64,000 bases of DNA from Mesorhizobium sp. B2-4-15 (lineage in GTDB: Bacteria > Pseudomonadota > Alphaproteobacteria > Rhizobiales > Rhizobiaceae). The first letter of the stretch is position 1, and each line of letters begins with the position of its first letter. Below the pieces are notes generated by a model. The model ran no database searches. It was not told the DNA's origin and was given only the letters and a program-made list of their open reading frames with translations. The translations under genes and the position numbers were made by a program. Where the stretch lies: contig NZ_VFUZ01000018.1 of NCBI RefSeq assembly GCF_006658505.1, positions 1 through 64,000 of the forward strand, given 5' to 3'. This document shows positions 44,967 to 53,200 of this stretch, piece after piece.

Positions 44967-45818
44967 ATGGCCACAGCACCCGCCCAGACGGGGTGGCGGT
45001 TCAAGCAGCCGAGCGTCATTCCGGGTTTCGGATTGACGCTCGGCTTCTCGCTTGCCTACCTCACCCTCATCATCCTCATTCCGCTATCCGGGCTGATCTG
45101 GCGCTCGGCCGCCCTTGGCTGGACCGAGTTCTGGGCAATCGCCACCGATCGCCGCACGATCAACGCGCTGGAAATCAGTTTCGGCACCGCCTTCGTCGCG
45201 GCTGCCGTCAATGTCGTCTTCGGCACGCTCGTCGCCTGGGTCCTGGTGCGCTACCGCTTTCCCGGCCGGCGCGTCGTCGATGCCATGGTCGACCTGCCCT
45301 TCGCGCTGCCGACGGCGGTCGCCGGCATCGCGCTGACCACCCTCTACGCGCCGAACGGCTGGGTCGGCCATCTGCTGGCGCCGCTTGGCATCAAGGTCGC
45401 CTACACACCATCAGGCATCATCATCGCGCTGGTCTTCATCGGCCTGCCCTTCGTCGTGCGCACCGTGCAGCCGATCATGGAGGAAATCGACGAGGAGGTA
45501 GAGGAAGCCGCCGCCACGCTTGGCGCCAACCGGTTCCAGATCATCATCCGTGTGCTGTTTCCAGGCCTGGCACCGGCCATCGTCACCGGCTTCGCGCTGG
45601 CCTTTGCCCGCGGCGTCGGCGAGTACGGCTCGGTCATCTTCATCGCCGGCAACTTGCCTTACAAATCCGAGATCGCGCCGCTGCTGATCGTCATCCGGCT
45701 CGAGGAGTACAACTACCCCGCGGCGACCGCGACCGCGGCGATCATGCTCGCGCTGTCCTTCATCATGCTTCTGGTCGTCAACCTGGTCCAGACATGGAGC
45801 CGCAAGCGCTATGGCTGA
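44967..45818 (+). CDS. cysT: Sulfate ABC transporter permease CysT
   Basis: The 283-residue membrane protein has six or so transmembrane segments and the sulfate-permease EAA loop EEAAATLGANRFQIIIRVLFPGL. The N terminus PGFGLTLGFSLAYLTLIILIPL and FARGVGEYGSVIFIAGN are diagnostic of CysT/CysU. It overlaps cysW by 8 bp, so the permeases are coupled. The ATG at 44967 follows the tandem repeat by 30 bp and has AAGGGACG upstream. Confidence 0.95.
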   Translation: MATAPAQTGWRFKQPSVIPGFGLTLGFSLAYLTLIILIPLSGLIWRSAALGWTEFWAIATDRRTINALEISFGTAFVAAAVNVVFGTLVAWVLVRYRFPGRRVVDAMVDLPFALPTAVAGIALTTLYAPNGWVGHLLAPLGIKVAYTPSGIIIALVFIGLPFVVRTVQPIMEEIDEEVEEAAATLGANRFQIIIRVLFPGLAPAIVTGFALAFARGVGEYGSVIFIAGNLPYKSEIAPLLIVIRLEEYNYPAATATAAIMLALSFIMLLVVNLVQTWSRKRYG

Positions 45819-46695
45819 TCCCGAGATCAAATCCTACGAGCCGCATCACGAGAGCAGGTCGGCGGCGGTGACCGAAAGCCGCCCGGCGCAGGCCGTGCTG
45901 ATGGCCATCGCTTTCGCCTTCCTCGGCATCTTCCTACTCTTGCCGTTGGTCATCGTCTTCAAGGAAGCCTTCGCCAAGGGCATCGGTGCCTATACCGAAG
46001 CGCTCGGCAATGCCGACACGCGCTCAGCGATCCGGCTGACGCTGCTGGTGGCGGCGATCTCGGTGCCGCTCAACATCGTCTTCGGCATTTCCGCCGCCTG
46101 GGCGATCGCCAAGTTCGAGTTCAAGGGCAAGGCTTTCCTGACCACGCTGATCGACCTGCCCTTCTCGGTCTCGCCCGTTATCTCGGGCCTCGTCTATGTG
46201 CTGCTGTTCGGCGCCCAGGGGTTGCTTGGCGAGTGGCTGAAGGCACATGGCATCCAGATCTTGTTCGCCGTGCCCGGTATCGTGTTGGCCACCGTGTTCG
46301 TCACCTTCCCCTTCGTCGCCCGCGAACTGATCCCGTTGATGCAGGAACAGGGCAATGGCGACGAGGAGGCGGCCCTCTCGCTCGGCGCCAATGGCTGGCA
46401 GACCTTCTGGTATGTGACGCTGCCCAACGTCAAATGGGGGCTGCTCTACGGCGTGCTTTTGTGCAACGCCCGCGCAATGGGCGAATTCGGTGCGGTTTCG
46501 GTGGTGTCGGGCCATATCAGGGGCCTGACCAACACCATGCCGCTGCATGTCGAAATCCTCTACAACGAGTACAATGCCGTCGGCGCCTTCGCCGTCGCCT
46601 CGTTGCTTGCCGGGCTGGCGCTCGTCACGCTGGTGTTGAAAACATTGCTCGAGATGCGTTACGGCGCCGAACTCGCCGCGACGCGCGGACACTGA
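45811..46695 (+). CDS. cysW: Sulfate ABC transporter permease CysW
   Basis: The 294-residue permease pairs with CysT. It shows FLLLPLVIVFKEAF at the N terminus, DLPFSVSPVISGLVYVLLFG, the EAA loop EEAALSLGANGWQTFWYVTLPNVKWGL (given here in part as EEAALSLGANGWQ) and RAMGEFGAVSVVSGHI. It starts 8 bp within cysT. Between it and cysA is a palindrome with GCATGCC arms. Confidence 0.95.
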   Translation: MADPEIKSYEPHHESRSAAVTESRPAQAVLMAIAFAFLGIFLLLPLVIVFKEAFAKGIGAYTEALGNADTRSAIRLTLLVAAISVPLNIVFGISAAWAIAKFEFKGKAFLTTLIDLPFSVSPVISGLVYVLLFGAQGLLGEWLKAHGIQILFAVPGIVLATVFVTFPFVARELIPLMQEQGNGDEEAALSLGANGWQTFWYVTLPNVKWGLLYGVLLCNARAMGEFGAVSVVSGHIRGLTNTMPLHVEILYNEYNAVGAFAVASLLAGLALVTLVLKTLLEMRYGAELAATRGH

Positions 46696-46700
46696 CAAAC

Positions 46701-46743
46701 GCATGCCGCCCAGAGCGGCTACCGGTTTGGGATAAAGGCATGC
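46701..46743. repeat. Interspersed palindrome between cysW and cysA
   Basis: GCATGCC (46701-46707) pairs with GGCATGC (46737-46743), with CCCA and TGGG pairing inside. It belongs to the same broad type as other GCATG-ended palindromes in rhizobia. It is followed 22 bp later by the cysA ATG. Confidence 0.6.
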
Positions 46744-46765
46744 ATCCACTACAAAGGGACTGTTG

Positions 46766-47806
46766 ATGGAAGTTCGCGTTGCCAATGTGCGCAAGGAGTT
46801 CGAGCGTTTTCCGGCGCTCCACGAAGTGTCGCTCGACATCAAGTCCGGCGAGCTGATCGCGTTGCTTGGGCCATCGGGGTCTGGCAAGACGACCTTGCTG
46901 CGGCTCATCGCCGGGCTGGAGCGGCCGACGCGCGGAAAGATCTTCTTCGGCGACGAGGACGCCTCGCAGAAATCGATCCAGGATCGCAATGTCGGCTTCG
47001 TCTTCCAGCATTACGCGCTGTTTCGCCATATGACGGTGGCCGATAATATCGGTTTCGGCCTCAAGGTCCGGCACGGATCGACGCGCCCGCCGGCGGCGGA
47101 AATCCGCCGCCGTGCCTCCGAGCTTCTCGATCTCGTCCAGCTTTCAGGGTTGGAGAAACGCTATCCGGCGCAGCTCTCCGGCGGCCAGCGCCAGCGTGTC
47201 GCGTTGGCGCGCGCCATGGCGATCGAACCCAAGGTGCTGCTGCTCGACGAGCCGTTCGGCGCACTCGATGCGCAGGTGCGCCGCGAACTCCGCCGCTGGC
47301 TGCGCGAAATCCACGACCGCACCGGCCACACCACGGTCTTTGTCACCCATGACCAGGAGGAGGCGCTGGAACTTGCCGACCGCGTCGTGGTGATGAGCCA
47401 GGGCCGCATCGAGCAGGTCGGCACCGCCGACGACATCTACGACACCCCAAACTCTCCTTTCGTCTACGGCTTCATCGGCGAATCGAGCTCGCTTCCGGTC
47501 AAGGTCGAGAATGGCGAGATCTGGCTCGCCGACCGTCCGATCGGGCTGTCGGCGCCGCACGCCCCTTCGGGCGATGCGACGCTGTACTTCCGCCCGCACG
47601 ATGTCGAACTGCTGGACGGCTGCAGCGGCTGCATCGCCGGCACGGTGGCCGCCAGCCGCCGCGTCGCCGGCACGCGGCGGGTAGAGCTCGAGATCGGGGG
47701 CGAACGCCAGCGGGTGGAGATAGAGTTGCCCGTCGACCACCCGGCGGCGCAGAAAAGCCGGGTTGCTTTCAGGCCTGGACGCTGGAAGCTGTTTCCGTCG
47801 AGCTAG
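46766..47806 (+). CDS. cysA: Sulfate/thiosulfate ABC transporter ATPase CysA
   Basis: The 346-residue ATPase has Walker A GPSGSGKTTLLR, signature LSGGQRQRVALARAM, Walker B LLLDEPFGALD and the CysA-type Q-loop VGFVFQHYALFRHMTV. A C-terminal TOBE-like regulatory domain (about 240-346) follows. The ATG at 46766 has AAAGGGA upstream; a TTG one codon before it is also open. Its last codons overlap the toxin gene tail to tail by four bases. Confidence 0.95.
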   Translation: MEVRVANVRKEFERFPALHEVSLDIKSGELIALLGPSGSGKTTLLRLIAGLERPTRGKIFFGDEDASQKSIQDRNVGFVFQHYALFRHMTVADNIGFGLKVRHGSTRPPAAEIRRRASELLDLVQLSGLEKRYPAQLSGGQRQRVALARAMAIEPKVLLLDEPFGALDAQVRRELRRWLREIHDRTGHTTVFVTHDQEEALELADRVVVMSQGRIEQVGTADDIYDTPNSPFVYGFIGESSSLPVKVENGEIWLADRPIGLSAPHAPSGDATLYFRPHDVELLDGCSGCIAGTVAASRRVAGTRRVELEIGGERQRVEIELPVDHPAAQKSRVAFRPGRWKLFPSS

Positions 47807-48297
47807 CTCGACGTGCCTTTCAAGGAAAGCACCAAGGTCATTGGATTTCTAGGGGAAGCCGCAAAGCCATGATATTCGTAGAAGGCTTTTGCCTCGCCCG
47901 ATAGCGCATGAACGAAAATGCCACGAATCCCCAGGATCGCCGCGGCTTGACCGGCTCGCAGAACAGCATCTTGCAAGAGCGCCACACCTAGGCCTTTTCC
48001 TTGCCAACTGGCGTCGACGGCGAGACGTCCGAGTACGACCATTGGAATGGGATCTGGCATGTTGCGGCGAACGGCGCCCGGTGCTTCCGCCAGATCGAGC
48101 GCGCCCGAAGAGAGACAATAATAGCCAACGACGCGCGCTCCTTCCGCCACCACGTAAGTCCGTGATGCACCACTGATCTGATTGGCCCGCGCCCTGCGTC
48201 GAAGCCATTGATCGAGGCTTTCCGTCCCGCTCTGGAAAAGTTCAATGTCGTGGTGTTCGATCAGCGGCGTGGGCGCCGACAGCATCACCCCTGCCAT
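47803..48297 (-). CDS. GNAT acetyltransferase toxin (TacT/AtaT-like)
   Basis: The 164-residue protein has the acetyl-CoA site VDASWQGKGLGVALLQ (Gln-Gly-Lys-Gly-Leu-Gly) and the C-terminal FYEYHGF common in tRNA-acetylating toxins. The N-terminal LIEHHDIELFQSGTESLDQWL is typical of TacT-type members. Paired with the DUF1778 antitoxin gene upstream (13-bp overlap), it forms a type II toxin-antitoxin system that probably blocks translation by modifying charged tRNA. Its stop codon shares CTAG with the cysA stop. Confidence 0.88.
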   Translation of the reverse strand: MAGVMLSAPTPLIEHHDIELFQSGTESLDQWLRRRARANQISGASRTYVVAEGARVVGYYCLSSGALDLAEAPGAVRRNMPDPIPMVVLGRLAVDASWQGKGLGVALLQDAVLRAGQAAAILGIRGIFVHALSGEAKAFYEYHGFAASPRNPMTLVLSLKGTSS

Positions 48298-48566
48298 GGC
48301 CTGCTTGCGTTCATAAGGCGTGCAAACCCTTCGCCGCTTGGCGGTTCGTCCAGGATGTCGAGATAGTGCTGGTAACTCTCCGCATCCACCTTGATCAATG
48401 TTTGATCGAGCAGCGTGTCCTCGGCGGCACGATAGGCGGCATCGATCATGAAGTCGGAGCGGGTTTTCCCACGTATTTTGGCGGCGCGGTCAATCACCAC
48501 GCGTATATCCTCTCGGATGCGAAGATTGACAGGCTTGGCATGGGTCTCAGCTGTGCTTTTGGTCAT
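48285..48566 (-). CDS. DUF1778-family antitoxin (TacA-like)
   Basis: The 93-residue protein has a ribbon-helix-helix DNA-binding part (PVNLRIREDIRVVIDRAA, about 12-50) and an acidic tail that should bind the toxin. It is the first gene of the pair and overlaps the toxin start by 13 bp. It is expected to repress its own promoter through the palindrome at 48599-48613. Confidence 0.88.
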   Translation of the reverse strand: MTKSTAETHAKPVNLRIREDIRVVIDRAAKIRGKTRSDFMIDAAYRAAEDTLLDQTLIKVDAESYQHYLDILDEPPSGEGFARLMNASRPWQG

Positions 48567-48598
48567 GATGGCTCCTGCTCTCTACCGTAGCATGCCGC

Positions 48599-48613
48599 AT
48601 ACACAATGTGTAT
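48599..48613. promoter_or_regulatory. Candidate toxin-antitoxin operator
   Basis: ATACACAATGTGTAT is a palindrome (ATACAC-AAT-GTGTAT) 32 bp upstream of the antitoxin ATG. Ribbon-helix-helix antitoxins normally bind such sites near their own promoter. The rest of 48567-48816 shows only the upstream region of the second sulfate-binding protein gene. Confidence 0.6.
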
Positions 48614-48816
48614 CTATTTCGTTGCTGAGCCGGTCTGGGAGGATCGGTTTCCGAAGCCCATTAAGCAAACGCCGTTTGAATGGAACCCTACGAACAGGTT
48701 ATTTTAGAGAAGGTTTTTCCAACCGCGGCCAATCTGTCTCGAGACCATGCCTCGCCCTACACTGTGCGACACGGCTATCTTCAAGCCATACACGCATTGC
48801 ATCCGGAGCCATTTTC

Positions 48817-49803
48817 ATGAAGCGATTTTTCCTTGGCCTCACCACTGTCGCCGGCCTTGTCCTCGCATCCTCCCAAGCCTGGTCGGCCGACAAGCTGCTC
48901 AATGCCTCCTATGACGTCGGCCGCGAACTGTTCGTCCAGATCAACAAGGCCTTCATCGAGAAACATCCCGGCGTGACTATCGACCAGTCGCATGCCGGCA
49001 CCTCGGCGCAGGCGCGCGCCATCGCCGAGGGCCTTGGCGCCGATGTCGTCACCTTCAACCAGGTCACCGACGTCGATTTCCTGGTCAAGAAAGGCCTCGT
49101 CTCCGCCGACTGGCAGAAGGACTTTCCCGACAACGCCTCGCCTTTCTATTCGCTGCCCTCTTTCCTGGTGCGCGCCGGCAATCCCAAACACATCAAGGAC
49201 TGGAACGATCTGGTGCGCGACGACGTGCAGGTGATCTTCCCCAACCCGAAAACCTCGGGCAATGCGCGCTACACCTATCTGGCGGCGACCGCCTACGCCA
49301 AGGAAGCCTTCAAGGGCGACGACGCCAAGGTGAAGGAGTTCATCACCAAGCTGTTCAACAACGTGCCGATCTTCGACACTGGCGGGCGCGCCGCGACCAC
49401 CACCTTCGTGCAGCGCGAGATCGGCGACGTGCTGATCACGTTCGAGTCCGAGACGCGCGGCATCCGCAAGGAATATGGCAGCGACAAGTTCGAACAGGTC
49501 ACGCCTTCGGTCAGCCTTTTGGCGGAGTTCCCGGTGGCGATCGTCGACAAGGTCGCCGACGAGCACGGCACGCGTGACCTGGCCAAGACCTATCTCGACT
49601 TCCTTTACACGCCAGAGGGCCAGGACATAGCCGCCGAAAATGGCCTGAGGGCCCGCGACCCCGCCGTCGCCGCCAAATACAAGGCCGATTTCCCCGATAT
49701 CCGGCTGCTGACGGTGGAAGATGTTTTCGGCGGCTGGGACAAGATCCAGAAAGAGCATTTCGCCGCCGGCGGCCTGCTCGACCAGGCCTATGGCAGCCGC
49801 TGA
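48817..49803 (+). CDS. Sulfate ABC transporter substrate-binding protein 2
   Basis: The 328-residue protein has a signal peptide (KRFFLGLTTVAGLVLASSQAWSA) and the sulfate-binding motifs LLNASYDVGRELF, QSHAGTSAQARAI and FPNPKTSGNARYTYLAA. It is a paralogue of the protein at 43775. The ATG at 48817 coincides with the signal peptide and has CGGAG upstream; the open frame extends much further but is not coding. It probably feeds the same CysTWA complex, perhaps with different affinity, but it has its own promoter beyond the toxin-antitoxin genes. Confidence 0.92.
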   Translation: MKRFFLGLTTVAGLVLASSQAWSADKLLNASYDVGRELFVQINKAFIEKHPGVTIDQSHAGTSAQARAIAEGLGADVVTFNQVTDVDFLVKKGLVSADWQKDFPDNASPFYSLPSFLVRAGNPKHIKDWNDLVRDDVQVIFPNPKTSGNARYTYLAATAYAKEAFKGDDAKVKEFITKLFNNVPIFDTGGRAATTTFVQREIGDVLITFESETRGIRKEYGSDKFEQVTPSVSLLAEFPVAIVDKVADEHGTRDLAKTYLDFLYTPEGQDIAAENGLRARDPAVAAKYKADFPDIRLLTVEDVFGGWDKIQKEHFAAGGLLDQAYGSR

Positions 49804-49831
49804 GAGCCGCGGCACCGAGACGCGATGAGAG

Positions 49832-49854
49832 AGCCGGCGCTTTGCCGGCTTTTT
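49832..49854 (+). terminator. Intrinsic terminator after sulfate-binding protein 2
   Basis: AGCCGGC (49832-49838) and GCCGGCT (49844-49850) form a perfect stem around GCTTT, followed by TTTT. It is 29 bp beyond the stop codon and is the clearest rho-independent terminator in the window. Confidence 0.9.
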
Positions 49855-50057
49855 CGTTTATGTGCCGGCAGCCAGTTCCGGCCGGGATTCTGCCGGGGCA
49901 GTGCAAAACGTTACAAAGAATCAACGCGTTTGTGCCTAACGTGCCATCCGGCGGCTTGTTGTCGCGAAACGGCAGCGCGCGGGAAAAGCGTCATCATTTG
50001 CACACAAACAGCCGCCAGATGCGGGGTGGTTGGGGTTTTTAGCGGGTTGACCTGGGC

Positions 50058-50507
50058 ATGCTGACGAAAAAAGGCAAATACGGCCTCAAGGCCCTCGTGC
50101 ATCTTTCCAGCCTTCCGGTTGGCCAATTGGCCTTCGTCAACGACATTGCCGTCGCCAACAACATCCCGAAGAAATTCCTCGACGCCATCCTGGGCGAATT
50201 GCGCAATGCCGGCTTCGTCCAAAGCCGCAAGGGCAAGGAAGGCGGCTATCGCCTCGCCCGCCCCGCCTCCGAGATCAAGATCGGCCACGTCGTACGCGTG
50301 CTCGACGGGCCGCTGGCGCCGATCCCTTGCGCCAGCCGCACGCAATATCAGCGCTGCGAGGACTGCGACGAGGCCACCTGTCAGGTCCGGCACATGATGC
50401 TGGAAGTACGCCAGGCAATCGCCGAGGTGCTGGACAATCGCAGCCTCGCCGCCATGCGCGATGCCGACAATGATGATTTTCCAGTCGAGTTGACATCCCA
50501 GATCTAG
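50058..50507 (+). CDS. Rrf2-family transcriptional regulator 2 (cysteine-rich)
   Basis: The 149-residue regulator has the winged helix with KKGKYGLKALVHLSSLP and RKGKEGGYRLARP. It has four cysteines in 21 residues (PIPCASRTQYQRCEDCDEATC), the pattern of iron-sulfur or thiol-responsive Rrf2 members such as IscR and CymR. Its position after sulfate-uptake genes makes sulfur or cysteine status a reasonable signal, but this is inference. It probably forms an operon with the LpxL-like gene 9 bp downstream. Confidence 0.88.
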   Translation: MLTKKGKYGLKALVHLSSLPVGQLAFVNDIAVANNIPKKFLDAILGELRNAGFVQSRKGKEGGYRLARPASEIKIGHVVRVLDGPLAPIPCASRTQYQRCEDCDEATCQVRHMMLEVRQAIAEVLDNRSLAAMRDADNDDFPVELTSQI

Positions 50508-50516
50508 AGCCGGTGG

Positions 50517-51659
50517 ATGAGGCTGCCGAGGTTCGCGAAATCCCGAAAAGCCACCCGCAAGCAGCCATCGGCTGCCGGCTTTCGCACTGAAATCATCGCC
50601 GACATCTTTGTCCCGGAATATGCCGAGGATGTGCGCTTCTTCAGCCGCAAGCTGGTTCATCCCGGCAGGCTGCGCCGCTTTTCCAACCGGGATTTTCGCG
50701 AAAGCCTGCTTGCCGTCTTCTATCTGGCGGTCGCGGCGATGCTGCCGGTGCGCTGGTGGGCGCCGATCTGCGACCGGGCGTCCCGGCTTCGCCTGAAGCG
50801 CCATATGCGCAAGGACTTTTCCGGCTATGCCGGCGCCGTGCGCGCCGTGCTCGGCGACGGCATCGACGCGCGCAAGCTGTTCGAGGCCTTGCTCGCCGCG
50901 CACCATCGCCGCCGCTTGCAGCTTGCCGCGCATCTGGCTGCCAGACGCTGGTCACCTGTGATCCGGTTGGAAGGGCTCGACGGACTGCAGGCCGCCCTGC
51001 GGCGCGGCCACGGCGCCATCCTCTGGTGTGATCAGTTCACCGCCCAGACCATCATCGGCAAGCGCGCCTTGCATGAGGCCGGCATCGAAGCGCATCAGGT
51101 GAGCGTCAACACGCATGGCGTGTCGGAAACGCCTTTCGGCATGCGCTTTCTCAACCCGGCGATGGTCCGTGTCGAAAACCGGTTCCTGAAAAGCCGGATC
51201 GTCTTCGATCGCGACGACGCCTATCAGGTCACGATCCGCATCCAGAAGATCCTGAGGCAGAACGGCGTTGTGCTGATGACCAACACCATCCATGCCGGCT
51301 CGACCTTTACCGAGGCCGCCATGGGCGAGAGCGGCTGGACGCACCTGGCCTCGGCACCGGCGAATTTCGCCGCCAGAAGCAAGACGGCGCTGTTTGCCAT
51401 GTCGACTTTCGAGGCGGTTCCCTTCCGCGACTACCGCGCCGCGATCAGCCCCGAACTGCTGCCGGCGACATCGGCGACAGACCCAGCCAGGGACGGAGCG
51501 AAGAACCTTGCCTTGCAGGCGCATTACATCCTGCTGAAGCGCGACTGTCTGCTGCAGGCCCTGAAACATTGCCCCGAGCAGATGATGTCCTGGTCCGGGC
51601 GCCGGCGGCTGACAGAGGCGGCTCCAAGTGTCGGCATCGGCGCCGAAGAAGCCTCATGA
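50517..51659 (+). CDS. LpxL-like acyltransferase-fold protein, possibly degenerate
   Basis: The 380-residue protein resembles the LpxL/HtrB (lysophospholipid acyltransferase) superfamily in the region GHGAILWCDQFTAQT (165-179), followed by the segments around GMRFLNPAMVRVENRF and GVVLMTNTIHAGS. The catalytic His-x4-Asp/Glu motif is not evident: the usual histidine position reads Cys171-Asp172-Gln173-Phe174. An altered activity, or loss of activity, is possible. It lies in an operon with the Rrf2 gene and overlaps gluconokinase tail to tail by 6 bp. Family assignment is moderate only. Confidence 0.55.
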   Translation: MRLPRFAKSRKATRKQPSAAGFRTEIIADIFVPEYAEDVRFFSRKLVHPGRLRRFSNRDFRESLLAVFYLAVAAMLPVRWWAPICDRASRLRLKRHMRKDFSGYAGAVRAVLGDGIDARKLFEALLAAHHRRRLQLAAHLAARRWSPVIRLEGLDGLQAALRRGHGAILWCDQFTAQTIIGKRALHEAGIEAHQVSVNTHGVSETPFGMRFLNPAMVRVENRFLKSRIVFDRDDAYQVTIRIQKILRQNGVVLMTNTIHAGSTFTEAAMGESGWTHLASAPANFAARSKTALFAMSTFEAVPFRDYRAAISPELLPATSATDPARDGAKNLALQAHYILLKRDCLLQALKHCPEQMMSWSGRRRLTEAAPSVGIGAEEAS

Positions 51660-52202
51660 CCGGCGTATCGAACGGACCGCGTCGGTGACGAGTTCGTCAA
51701 CCGGGCGCGTCGCGTCGAGCGTCAATGCGCCTTCTTCCGCTCCAGGCGGTTCGAGGATGGCGAACTGGCTGTCGACGAGGCTCGCCGGCATGAAATGCCC
51801 CTTGCGGTTGCCGACGCGCCGCTTGGCCGTGGCGGCATCGATCTCCAGATAGAGGAAGACGATGTCAGGGCAAAAGCCGCGCAGGCGTGCGCGATAACTC
51901 CGCTTCAGCGCCGAGCAGGCGGCGACCACGCCTTGCCCCTTGCCAACCGACGCCGCGATGCGCTCGCCGATCGCATCGAGCCAGCCTTCGCGCAGCTGGT
52001 CGGTGAGCGGCTCGCCACGTGCCATGCGGGCGACATTCTCAGGCGGGTGCAGTCTGTCGCCTTCGATGAAGGCCGCACCCAGCGCCGCGGCCAGTGCGGC
52101 GCCGACGGCCGACTTGCCGCAGCCGGCGACGCCCATCACCACGATGGCCGGAGGCGCCGAGCCGGGAGCGCCCGCCGGCGCCTGCGCTGCCCTTTCGTTC
52201 AC
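51654..52202 (-). CDS. gntK: Gluconokinase
   Basis: The 182-residue kinase phosphorylates gluconate to 6-phosphogluconate. It has Walker A GVAGCGKSAVG, the EGDRLHPPENVARMARGEPL loop (given here as EGDRLHPPENV) and SALKRSYRARLR. The length suits the GntK family. The start is the GTG at 52202, two bases after the upstream permease stop codon; longer frames upstream would duplicate the permease region. It is the last gene of the sugar ABC operon, which suggests that the imported compound becomes gluconate or is gluconate. Confidence 0.88.
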   Translation of the reverse strand: MNERAAQAPAGAPGSAPPAIVVMGVAGCGKSAVGAALAAALGAAFIEGDRLHPPENVARMARGEPLTDQLREGWLDAIGERIAASVGKGQGVVAACSALKRSYRARLRGFCPDIVFLYLEIDAATAKRRVGNRKGHFMPASLVDSQFAILEPPGAEEGALTLDATRPVDELVTDAVRSIRRS

Positions 52203-52204
52203 TG

Positions 52205-53200
52205 TCAGCGGCTTGCCGGCGCGCGGCCATAAAGCAAGAGCATGGCCACGATGACGACGCCATAGATGATCTGCCGTCCCGCTTCCGGCATCTGCATGAC
52301 CGACAGGATGGATTGCAGCAGCGTGATGAGGATGACGCCGGCGACGGTGCCGAGATAGGAGCCGCGCCCGCCCAGGATCGAGGTGCCGCCCAGCACGACA
52401 GCGGCGATCGAAGGCAGCAGGTAGGCGTCGCCCATCGATTGTGCCGCCTTGGACGCGTAGCCGGCCAGGAGCACGCCACCGAAGGCGGAGAGCCCGCCGG
52501 AGACGGCAAAGGCGATCATCACCACGCGCCGCGTATCGACGCCGGAGAGATAGGCCGCGCGCTCGCGGTTTCCGATGCCATAGACCGTGCGGCCGAAGCC
52601 GGTGCGGGTCAGCACGAACACCATCGCCGCACCGATCAGCGCCCAGATGATGACCGCGTTGGGGACGCCGGGAATGGTAAAGCCTGTCGCAAGATATCGC
52701 ATGGCGCCCGTGGCCGAATCCTGTGGCGAGAACCCCCCCGTGTAGACGACCATCAGCCCTTGCGCGACGGCGTTTGTGGCGAGCGTGATGATCATCGAGG
52801 GGATGCGCAGATAGGCGACGCCGATGCCGTTGACGATGCCGATCAGCACGCCGCAGAAGATGCCGAACGGGATGGCCAGCGCCACGCCAGCCGGACCGTA
52901 GGCCGCGGCCGCGCAAGCCATCATCGCTCCCGCCGCAACCGACCATGGCACCGACAGGTCGATCTGGCCAAGCAGGATGACCAGCATCATGCCGGTCGCG
53001 ATGACGCCGAGAAATGCGGCCACCTTGAGCTGCTGCAAAAGATACTCAGGCGACAGGAAGCTGCGCGAATAGAGGCTGCCGAGGAGCAGCAGCACCACGA
53101 TGCAGGCAAAGGCCGTCAGCACCGCCGGATCGGCGCGACGAATGAATTTCGGCATGCGGCCGGCAATGCCGCCAAGCGTCGTTTCGCTCACAGGAACCAC
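52205..53200 (-). CDS. Sugar ABC transporter permease 2 (RbsC-like)
   Basis: The 331-residue protein is an RbsC-type permease with about eight to ten membrane segments and the conserved MMLVILLGQIDLSVPW and GIGNRERAAYLSGVDTRRVVM. It overlaps the first permease by 13 bp and leads into gntK. Two permeases in this operon suggest a heterodimeric channel. Confidence 0.92.
   Translation of the reverse strand: MVPVSETTLGGIAGRMPKFIRRADPAVLTAFACIVVLLLLGSLYSRSFLSPEYLLQQLKVAAFLGVIATGMMLVILLGQIDLSVPWSVAAGAMMACAAAAYGPAGVALAIPFGIFCGVLIGIVNGIGVAYLRIPSMIITLATNAVAQGLMVVYTGGFSPQDSATGAMRYLATGFTIPGVPNAVIIWALIGAAMVFVLTRTGFGRTVYGIGNRERAAYLSGVDTRRVVMIAFAVSGGLSAFGGVLLAGYASKAAQSMGDAYLLPSIAAVVLGGTSILGGRGSYLGTVAGVILITLLQSILSVMQMPEAGRQIIYGVVIVAMLLLYGRAPASR

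Noticed and set aside
51654..52946. A 430-residue protein fused to gluconokinase
   Set aside because: The upstream part is an out-of-frame reading of the permease gene with no motif; the GTG at 52202 gives a normal gluconokinase.
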